Shown here: in pieces, positions 1-5,999 of the stretch | Position numbering within the stretch: position 1 is the first letter of the stretch | How the letters are laid out: every line of letters starts with the position of its first letter | Origin: Desulfobulbus sp. | GTDB lineage: Bacteria > Desulfobacterota > Desulfobulbia > Desulfobulbales > Desulfobulbaceae | Direction of reading: 5' to 3' | Assembly (NCBI GenBank): GCA_030600525.1 | Contig: JAUVLX010000151.1 | Span: 1-8,119 of the forward strand | DNA: 8,119 bases | Translations under genes and position numbers: made by a program | Notes under the pieces: generated by a model | Told to the model about the DNA's origin: nothing | Seen by the model: only the letters and a program-made list of their open reading frames with translations | The model's database searches: none

Positions 1-863
1 AATTCACCAATGGTGATGACCTTTGTCATCACCAGAATTCCGCCGTTATACAAGACAAGCAACATGCCAATATTGCCAATTAAAGTAGATGCAGGAAAAA
101 GCGCCCCCTGGATGACCGCGACATTGAGGTTGCTTTTGACGTATTTTTTCCCCAATCGTGCGAACCGTTGCTGTTGCAGCCTTTCCAAAGTGTAGCCCTG
201 GATTAACTGGATTGAGGTAAGCGTAGTACGCGCAAATTCGGTGATAAGGGCAAATTGTTCCTGGACCAGATTAAAACGGTTATGCAGCCGTGCAGACAAG
301 ACTCTGGTACAGATTGCCAAGAGCGGCATAGGCATGAGCGCGTATAAGGTAAGTTTAGGACTTATGGCTACCATGAACCCAATGCCTACTGAAGTGAGCA
401 CCATGGCATCGACAGCTGCCACCAACCCCATCCCACAAGCCATCTGAATTGCATTTAAGTCATTACTTGCATGGGCCATCAAATCGCCAGTTTTCCAACG
501 CTCAAAAAAGGGCTGGTCCATCTTCAAAACGTGGACAAACAGTTTGTCTCTGATATCCTTTTCAAGGATTCGTGAAAAGCCAATGATAAGTAGTCGCCAC
601 CAAAATCTGAGAAACACAACACATGCGGCAGCACAGATAATGGCACCCCCTATCCATAACAGAGAGGCGGAGGTTGCACTCTTTTGGGCAAGAGAATCGA
701 CCCCTTGACTGATAAATTTAGGGATGATCAATTGGATAACATCCACACAAACCAGAGCAAAAAAACCTATCAAAAGACGTATTCTATACTTTCGAAAAAG
801 AGGGGAAATAATCTTCAATACAGATTTCAGGTTACTGTTTTTCTTTGATAAAGATACACTCAT
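1..863 (-). CDS. ABC transporter, transmembrane (exporter-type) subunit, 3' end missing
   Basis: This is the N-terminal 287 codons of an ABC exporter, open at the left edge. Such proteins normally run to about 580-600 residues with a C-terminal ATPase domain, so the Walker and signature motifs should lie outside the window. Visible are a short cytoplasmic N-terminus and hydrophobic segments at about residues 29-48, 68-88, 144-167, 169-188 and 250-275. Between the second and third lies the intracellular coupling stretch FFERWKTGDLMAHASNDLNA (119-138), which matches the GDLM-A-x-ND pattern typical of type-1 exporters of the MdlA/YheI kind. Such proteins usually work as homo- or heterodimers exporting lipids, peptides or drugs; the substrate cannot be told here. 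The ATG overlaps the TGA of the upstream J-domain gene as ATGA, and no clear Shine-Dalgarno is seen, so translation is probably coupled. The exporter class is secure; the specific name is not. Confidence 0.9.
   Translation of the reverse strand, partial: MSVSLSKKNSNLKSVLKIISPLFRKYRIRLLIGFFALVCVDVIQLIIPKFISQGVDSLAQKSATSASLLWIGGAIICAAACVVFLRFWWRLLIIGFSRILEKDIRDKLFVHVLKMDQPFFERWKTGDLMAHASNDLNAIQMACGMGLVAAVDAMVLTSVGIGFMVAISPKLTLYALMPMPLLAICTRVLSARLHNRFNLVQEQFALITEFARTTLTSIQLIQGYTLERLQQQRFARLGKKYVKSNLNVAVIQGALFPASTLIGNIGMLLVLYNGGILVMTKVITIGE
11..34. repeat. Perfect 10-bp inverted repeat with 4-nt loop inside the ABC gene
   Basis: TGGTGATGAC (11-20) and GTCATCACCA (25-34) are exact reverse complements separated by CTTT. 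The structure lies wholly inside the exporter reading frame, where it encodes part of VMTKVITIG. There is no U-tract, so it does not look like a terminator. It may simply be chance created by the Val-Met-Thr / Val-Ile-Thr codons. Confidence 0.6.
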
Positions 864-1864
864 GGACGTGAATGCAGCAGTTCATTATAGGCCGCTGTCA
901 ACAGGACAAACTGATCATGATCACCACCTTTGTCTGGATGCATTGTATGCGCTTTCTTTCGATAGAGACGGGTCAATTGTTTTTTAGTCATGCCTGCTAT
1001 CTGCTCATGGCTTACGTCAAAAACAGCTACAGCTTCAGCCACAGACATTTTTTGGACGGAGGCAGGTGGACGATACGCTCTTCGCGCCCTTCTATATCGC
1101 TGCCCCATTGAGTTCCATGACAGATCCCCTTCATGAGCTATATCAAAATACATAAACAGGTAGCGGAGCAAATACTTGGGGGTGCTCTCATTTCTCCGAT
1201 ACCCTGCCCAAAATGGGAGGTCTTGATCCAACCGGCAATACTCCTTAAGAAAGTACTCATCTACTTTTTCCTGATCAAGAGTACTTGGGATTGCACGGGC
1301 ATATCGATCCATAAAAAAACGTTGGAGATCAAAAATAGAAAACAGATAATTTTTATATTCTTGAGGCTGCAAATCCATTTCTCGATCCAGGATAAGCTGC
1401 TCAATTTCATCCCGCGATTTATCAGACAGAACTTTGTAAAGAGGAGGGGATTTATCAAGTATTTGCATACTACAGTGACCGAACCGAAGGAAATGAATCC
1501 TTCGCTTATCAAGGACATGCGTTTCAGCAATAACCCGCAACCGCTCGCCTGCACCCATGGGCTGCCACTTACGATATTTGTGACGGTTGCGAAACGGTTC
1601 TAATTTATAACGGATATAGGGATCAAGAAATGGAAAAAAAAGCTCTTCCAGCTCATCTTCACTGGCGTCCACCCCCTTTTCTTCTAATACGTTGAGAATA
1701 ACGTTATCTAGCTGATAATGGGAATCGTCTGAATAAATGATGAACTTTTCAGGATGACGACCGAGGTCAACTACATCCCGAGACCTGTAAACACTGCCGT
1801 CCCGAAATGATTGCCGTAGAACGTAGTAAACCCCATGCCGACTTGCTTTTTGCGCAAGATACAT
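860..1864 (-). CDS. J-domain (DnaJ-like) protein with large unknown N-terminal region
   Basis: This is a soluble 334-residue protein with no signal peptide or membrane segment. The last ~65 residues form a J-domain: a basic helix II (KKQLTRLYRKKAH), the invariant HPD tripeptide at 309-311 followed by KGG, then helix III (FVLLTAAYNELL). J-domains stimulate Hsp70 (DnaK) ATPase, so the protein probably recruits DnaK to a particular client. It lacks the G/F linker and zinc centre of true DnaJ, and the J-domain is C-terminal rather than N-terminal. Residues 1-240 are unrecognised. Residues about 10-36 (YYVLRQSFRDGSVYRSRDVV then DLG) resemble the small beta-rich 'YYLVES-R-G-VRQR-LG' N-terminal segment of some IS4/IS1634-type transposases, but no catalytic domain follows. 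A basic patch (RYRRARRAYR, ~261-270) precedes the J-domain. The ATG at 1864 has no strong ribosome site, and an in-frame stop lies shortly upstream. Its TGA overlaps the exporter start. The J-domain call is firm; the role is unknown. Confidence 0.88.
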   Translation of the reverse strand: MYLAQKASRHGVYYVLRQSFRDGSVYRSRDVVDLGRHPEKFIIYSDDSHYQLDNVILNVLEEKGVDASEDELEELFFPFLDPYIRYKLEPFRNRHKYRKWQPMGAGERLRVIAETHVLDKRRIHFLRFGHCSMQILDKSPPLYKVLSDKSRDEIEQLILDREMDLQPQEYKNYLFSIFDLQRFFMDRYARAIPSTLDQEKVDEYFLKEYCRLDQDLPFWAGYRRNESTPKYLLRYLFMYFDIAHEGDLSWNSMGQRYRRARRAYRPPASVQKMSVAEAVAVFDVSHEQIAGMTKKQLTRLYRKKAHTMHPDKGGDHDQFVLLTAAYNELLHSRP

Positions 1865-1928
1865 ACTATCTATCTGTGAATTTTAACGGTTAAAGAAGGC
1901 AGTAATTCACCTGTAGCAAGCAGACATG
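1865..1928. other. 64-bp intergenic gap with small palindromes
   Basis: This is the only real gap between genes in the window. It holds a 13-bp palindrome, TTTAAC-G-GTTAAA (1882-1894), about 18 bp upstream of the J-domain gene start. An 8-bp palindrome GACATGTC (1923-1930) and a 6-bp inverted pair CACCTG/CAGGTG (1908-1913 / 1930-1935) sit around the kinase stop codon. No U-tracted hairpin is visible, so there is no convincing terminator, and I see no confident -35/-10 pair. The gap could hold a weak promoter or operator for the J-domain/ABC pair, or it may just be a spacer in one long operon. Confidence 0.4.
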
Positions 1929-3911
1929 TCAGGTGTTCTCCTGGTGCAGAAAATGCTGCACAACAGACTGCACCGTATCAACGGAAAAGGGCTTGGTAAG
2001 GGCTGCAACAAACCCATATTCTTGATAATTAAGAATGACCTCATTGCCGGCATCCCCACTGATTAAAATAACCTTTGCCTCAGGATTGCATTCAAGGATT
2101 TTTTTAGAGGCCTCAACCCCACCCATACCTTCATTGACCCTTAAATCAAGCAAGACCAAATCAAATACTGTTTCCTCTTTTTCACCTTTAAGAAAAAGAG
2201 CCACCGCCTCTTCACCACTTGTAGCCAGACTGACATTACAATTATAGTGTTGAAACATCTTCTTATTAATAATGCGCATCATTTCGTCGTCGTCCATGAC
2301 CAGTACCCTTGGTTGTCGGCCTAATTGTTCTTCAAACATTGCCTCGCTGGTCACAGGCGTTTCTGTCACAGGTAGATACATATGGACGGCACACCCCAAG
2401 CCAGGTTTTGACTCAACCCAAACCATGCCACGATGTTTTTTAATAGTGGAGTGAACTATAGTCAAACCAAGCCCCATTCCTTTCTGGGAACCCTTTTGCT
2501 TGGTTGAAAAATAAGGATCGAAGACATGGTCTAAAATTTCAGGAGCAATACCTGGTCCGGTATCTTTAAAAATAATTCGGACCAGTTCACAGGAAGGCAG
2601 AGGTTGTCCGGTCTGCCCAGCTTCGATTTGGCCATCTACCATCTCCATAGCTACCTGAATGGTGCCTCGGCAATTCATGGCATCAACGGCATTACTAGTC
2701 AGGTTAGTCAACACCTGATGGATGAGGGAAGCATCTAATTTTATCGATGCATCTCTGCTCTTGTCTTCTATCTCCAAAGAAATATTGGTGTCTTCAAGCT
2801 CACCCTGAAGGGTTTTTGTCACCAGTTCGCTCAGGTTCACCTTTTTTGTTTGCGGTAAATAATTATCAGAAAAGGTAGTGATTTTCCGGATAAGCTGAAC
2901 AGTTAACTGCAATGCCTTGGAAGCTTCATTAAGCAACTCATCAACCTGCTTTTCCTTGGTCAAGCAACGGGACATTTCAAGATTGCCGCTGATTATAGTC
3001 AACAAATTATTGAAATCGTGGGCAATACCACTTGCCATCACTGACATAGCATCAATTTTCTGAATTCGATGCAGTTCCTTTTCAAGTTTTCTTTGTTTCT
3101 TTTCCAGGAGCTTGTGAGAGGTAATATCTTTGAGAATACCTATGATAAAAACAGTTTCGTCTTCAGGTACAGGGACAAAATTTATGATAACCTGTTGCCC
3201 TGCCAAGGCAACAGGTTTGTCATAATCAAAAACCAGTGGAGCCAAATCACCAGGTGGCAAGAGAGAGGCAATCCATTTTTTTACAACCTGCTGCTCTTTT
3301 TCGGGAAACATATTATAGATGCGATGGCTGAGGAGCTGCGCCTCGTCAATCCCAAAGAGCTGTACGGCTGCACTGTTTGCCATGACTATCCGGCCTTCAT
3401 GGTTCAGCTCAACCACCCCTTCAGTCATGTTTGCCAATATGACATCCCGATGTCGTTTGCTAACCAGGAGTTCTGTTGTCACCTCCCTTGGATAGAGGTC
3501 TTCCAGTCCCTCTATGGTGCCAGCGTTACGAATTCCTGACTTAAATTTAACCAAAGCTGCCAGGATATGGGTACGCATGGTTGCCGCAGGCCCTTTGGCA
3601 ATACAGACGTCAGCTCCTAGTTTAGCAGTATGAAAATCGTCTTCCATGGCCACGCCGGAAAGGATAACCAAAAAAATATGCTTCAAGTCTGGAGTATTAC
3701 GGATGATATAGGAAAGTTTCTCCCCATCGATTTTGGGCATAATCAGATCTGTAAAAATAATACCCGGTCGGCGTGAGGCAATGAAATCCAAGGCTTCAAG
3801 GCCATTTTCAGCGGTTTGCACCAACCAGCCTTCCTTTTCTAGTACAGAGCTGACTATTCGGCGTATGACCGGACTGTTATCTACCACAAGGGCATATGGC
3901 TGATTATCCAT
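1929..3911 (-). CDS. Soluble hybrid histidine kinase, REC-PAS-HisKA-HATPase-REC
   Basis: This is a cytoplasmic sensor kinase of 660 residues counted from the ATG at 3911. A CheY-like receiver (1-120) carries D11, phospho-acceptor D55 in FTDLIMP, S85 and K106; the second acidic-pocket position is Asn (N12). A PAS domain (~152-268) ends in the usual DIT tail and a short charged coiled linker. The HisKA box has the phospho-acceptor H298 in GIAHDFNN, an NtrB-like type. The ATPase domain shows the N-box (QVLTNLTSNAVDAM, N403/N407), DTGPG (450-454) and GMGLGL (478-483). A second receiver (~534-660) has D541/D542, D589 in LLDLRVN, S618 and K640-P641. No membrane segment is present. An in-frame TTG six bases upstream (3917) would add two residues, but AAGGAG is better spaced to the ATG. 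The gene overlaps the stop of the receiver-only gene by 8 bp, so it is co-translated with it. The N-terminal receiver suggests the kinase is a downstream element, switched by phosphotransfer from the upstream kinase (inference). Confidence 0.93.
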   Translation of the reverse strand: MDNQPYALVVDNSPVIRRIVSSVLEKEGWLVQTAENGLEALDFIASRRPGIIFTDLIMPKIDGEKLSYIIRNTPDLKHIFLVILSGVAMEDDFHTAKLGADVCIAKGPAATMRTHILAALVKFKSGIRNAGTIEGLEDLYPREVTTELLVSKRHRDVILANMTEGVVELNHEGRIVMANSAAVQLFGIDEAQLLSHRIYNMFPEKEQQVVKKWIASLLPPGDLAPLVFDYDKPVALAGQQVIINFVPVPEDETVFIIGILKDITSHKLLEKKQRKLEKELHRIQKIDAMSVMASGIAHDFNNLLTIISGNLEMSRCLTKEKQVDELLNEASKALQLTVQLIRKITTFSDNYLPQTKKVNLSELVTKTLQGELEDTNISLEIEDKSRDASIKLDASLIHQVLTNLTSNAVDAMNCRGTIQVAMEMVDGQIEAGQTGQPLPSCELVRIIFKDTGPGIAPEILDHVFDPYFSTKQKGSQKGMGLGLTIVHSTIKKHRGMVWVESKPGLGCAVHMYLPVTETPVTSEAMFEEQLGRQPRVLVMDDDEMMRIINKKMFQHYNCNVSLATSGEEAVALFLKGEKEETVFDLVLLDLRVNEGMGGVEASKKILECNPEAKVILISGDAGNEVILNYQEYGFVAALTKPFSVDTVQSVVQHFLHQENT

Positions 3912-4272
3912 TTTCAAGCAGCTCCTTAACTGTGTGCGCCAGCTCTTTTACATCAAAGGGTTTACTGAACACTCTGTCTGCCCCAAGTTCCTTTGCAGCT
4001 GGAAGATAGGCCTCAGGCCCAATACGCCCCCCCCCTGAGATGGCGATAATACGGACCGCAGGATACAAACTTTTAAGTGCTGTAATAGTCTCCAGCCCTT
4101 CCTGTTCCGGCATTATTAAATCAGTTATAACGAGGTCTGCCTGCAGTTTTTGCTGCATTTTCATACCAGCCCGACCATCCTCCGCCTCCATCACCTCATA
4201 CCCGGCCCACTCCATAACCTGGCGCAGTAATTTCCGCATCTGCTCATCATCGTCTATAACTAATACTCTCAT
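3904..4272 (-). CDS. Receiver-only (CheY/Spo0F-like) response regulator
   Basis: This 122-residue protein is a single receiver domain with no output. The acidic pocket is D7/D8/D9, the phospho-acceptor is D51 in ITDLIMP, the switch residue is S79 (AISGGG), and the conserved lysine is K104 before P105. All catalytic positions are intact, so it should accept phosphate. Like CheY, Spo0F or DivK, it must act by protein contact or as a phosphate shuttle. The start is clear: an AAGGAAG element stands 6 nt upstream of ATG, and the ATG overlaps the TGA of the upstream hybrid kinase as ATGA. Its end overlaps the start of the next kinase. Lying between two kinases, it is a natural carrier from the membrane-anchored kinase to the soluble one (inference from order). 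Family assignment is certain. Confidence 0.95.
   Translation of the reverse strand: MRVLVIDDDEQMRKLLRQVMEWAGYEVMEAEDGRAGMKMQQKLQADLVITDLIMPEQEGLETITALKSLYPAVRIIAISGGGRIGPEAYLPAAKELGADRVFSKPFDVKELAHTVKELLENG
3922..3927 (-). promoter_or_regulatory. Shine-Dalgarno AAGGAG deciding the start of the REC-PAS-kinase gene
   Basis: AAGGAG lies inside the end of the receiver-only gene. It is 4 nt from a TTG (3917) and 10 nt from an ATG (3911), both in frame. The ATG has the more usual codon and an acceptable spacing, so 3911 is preferred; the TTG remains possible. Confidence 0.6.
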
Positions 4273-5999
4273 ACTTCTTCCTTTGACTTGCTCGGCAATA
4301 GTTCCCGAATAGCGATAGCCAAAAGACGCATGTCCAATGGCTTGGCAAGAAAACGACGTATACCTGCATCCTGAGCTTCTTCAGGGGTAATCGGATCACT
4401 ATAGCCGGAACAGAGTATTATCGGTAACTCTTTATCATATTCCAACGCAGCTTTTGCAAATTGTAACCCGGTCATCCTCGGCATGGTATGGTCAGTGATT
4501 AAAAGATCTATCTTTTTTTTCCCTTCAGCAAAATACTGTAAAGCATCTTCAGGTTTAGTTGCGGATAAAACTGTATAGCCTAGATACTCGAGCATCCTTG
4601 TCCGCATGACGACAATTTCTTGTTCATCGTCGACAAAAAGGATCGTTTCAGAACCACTCGGCAGATTTGCTGTCACCTGCTCTTCAAGGACGTTTTCATG
4701 TTGAGTACGAGGGAAAAAAACCGTAAATGCGGTCCCTTTTCCTAATTTTGATTTAACATCAACAACCCCATCATGGGCCAAAATAATCCCATGAAGCACT
4801 GACAGTCCCATACCTGTCCCATCGCCGACAGAACGGGTGGTAAAAAACGGATCAAAGATACGCTGCAAGTCATTTTCGGAAATCCCCCTACCGTTATCTT
4901 GCACAGTGAGAACCACATATCGTCCTGTCTCCAGGTTCAGGTAACGATTTTGCTCTGCACTTCCTACCTCAACCTCGCGCAGGGAGATCTCAATTGTACC
5001 AACACTATTTTCCAAGGACTGGGCAGCATTATTCCCCAGGTTCATCAAAACTTGTTGCACCTGGCCAGGATCTGCCATAACAGGGCCAATATTACTGGCG
5101 ATCGAAACTTTCAACTCAATGGTAGCTGGTAATGACGAGCGCAGTAGTTTACAGGCTTCCTTTATTAAAGGGATGATTTCAAGATTTTTTTTCTTGATTG
5201 CTGATTGACGGCTGAAAGCAAGTATCTGAGTGACAAGTTTCTTCGCTCTGTTTCCAGCCCGCTTGATGGAATCAACATGCTCAATTATTTCCCCAGTGGT
5301 AATTTGTCCATGTGAAACATCAAAATTATCTCCAGTACCTTCTTGCGGTAGTCGGTACAGCAAAAGATCAGCATTACCAAGGATAGCACCAAGGATATTA
5401 TTAAAATCGTGAGCTATACCACCGGCCAGAGTGGCAATTGCTTCCATCTTGTGCGCCTGAACCAATTGCTTTTCCAAGTTGCGCTGATGACTAATATCCT
5501 TTACCGCATATATATAACCGTCTATCTCCCCTTGGTTAAGTATGGGCGTACAGGATACTGAATAAATCCTGTTTAAATAGGTATGTTTCACCTCTTGATG
5601 ACAGGATTGTTTTTCCTTTTTTACTACGGGAACCGGACAAAATTTGCAGGGCTCCTGTTCACCCGTAAAAAGCTGGTAACAATACTGGCCTTTGAGATCT
5701 TTCTTGTCTATGGAGAGAAGTTCAATTGCAGCCTCGTTGGCCTTTACCACTTTTAGTTTTTTATCAAGGATCAACACCGGATCCACAATAGCATTAAATG
5801 GAAACTGCCAGTCAGACAAAAAGTAATCGAGCTCATGGTTTTGCTTCTTATCAACCTTCTCGTCAGTCCCTTTTATTACATCTCTGACAAGCTCAGTTCT
5901 GCTTTTAATATTACCAGGCCTGATTTCAACTACATAATATATAAGTGTGAAAACCAGGTATATGCTCAGGATTAAGCTGAGCCAGATCCAAAAACTCAT
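4269..5999 (-). CDS. Membrane-anchored hybrid histidine kinase, TM-PAS-HisKA-HATPase-REC
   Basis: This 576-residue kinase has one N-terminal membrane helix (residues 3-24) followed by positive residues, which puts the rest in the cytoplasm with essentially no periplasmic sensor. The PAS domain (~65-172) ends in VKDISHQRNLE and is cysteine-rich: C107, C118 and C121 (C-x10-C-x2-CP), plus C133 and C150. HisKA follows, with phospho-acceptor H197 in GGIAHDFNN. Residues ~216-240 are a polar loop insertion within the dimerisation hairpin. The ATPase domain has an N-box (QVLMNLGNNAAQSL, N320/N324), DNGRG (368-372) and GTGMGLS (394-400). The C-terminal receiver has D457/D458, D503 in ITDHTMP, S531 and K553-P554. 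All catalytic residues are present. The ATG overlaps the TGA of the CofD-like gene as ATGA, with AAGGGGG 4 nt upstream. Its own stop overlaps the receiver-only gene. Autophosphorylation at H197 with transfer to D503 or to the neighbouring regulator is expected from the family; the signal is unknown. Confidence 0.94.
   Translation of the reverse strand: MSFWIWLSLILSIYLVFTLIYYVVEIRPGNIKSRTELVRDVIKGTDEKVDKKQNHELDYFLSDWQFPFNAIVDPVLILDKKLKVVKANEAAIELLSIDKKDLKGQYCYQLFTGEQEPCKFCPVPVVKKEKQSCHQEVKHTYLNRIYSVSCTPILNQGEIDGYIYAVKDISHQRNLEKQLVQAHKMEAIATLAGGIAHDFNNILGAILGNADLLLYRLPQEGTGDNFDVSHGQITTGEIIEHVDSIKRAGNRAKKLVTQILAFSRQSAIKKKNLEIIPLIKEACKLLRSSLPATIELKVSIASNIGPVMADPGQVQQVLMNLGNNAAQSLENSVGTIEISLREVEVGSAEQNRYLNLETGRYVVLTVQDNGRGISENDLQRIFDPFFTTRSVGDGTGMGLSVLHGIILAHDGVVDVKSKLGKGTAFTVFFPRTQHENVLEEQVTANLPSGSETILFVDDEQEIVVMRTRMLEYLGYTVLSATKPEDALQYFAEGKKKIDLLITDHTMPRMTGLQFAKAALEYDKELPIILCSGYSDPITPEEAQDAGIRRFLAKPLDMRLLAIAIRELLPSKSKEEV

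Noticed and set aside
1..447. Small plus-strand open frames at the left edge
   Set aside because: They are complements of the exporter transmembrane domain, which is unmistakable on the minus strand.
1261..1554. 97-codon minus-strand open frame in another reading frame
   Set aside because: It is nested inside the J-domain gene in a different frame, with no family resemblance or ribosome site.
1133..1603. 156-codon plus-strand open frame
   Set aside because: It lies wholly antisense to the J-domain gene, has no recognisable domain, and its composition is that of a complement of a real gene.
1908..1935. CACCTG/CAGGTG inverted pair as a transcription terminator after the soluble kinase
   Set aside because: The stem is only 6 bp with a 16-nt loop, overlaps the stop codon and has no U-tract.
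3069..3539. 156-codon plus-strand open frame
   Set aside because: It is antisense to the PAS/HisKA region of the soluble kinase, where the minus-strand protein is clearly functional; no motif.
3909..3917. TTG at 3917 as the start of the REC-PAS-kinase
   Set aside because: Possible, but the ATG at 3911 has the better codon and a usable distance from AAGGAG; the two choices differ by two residues.
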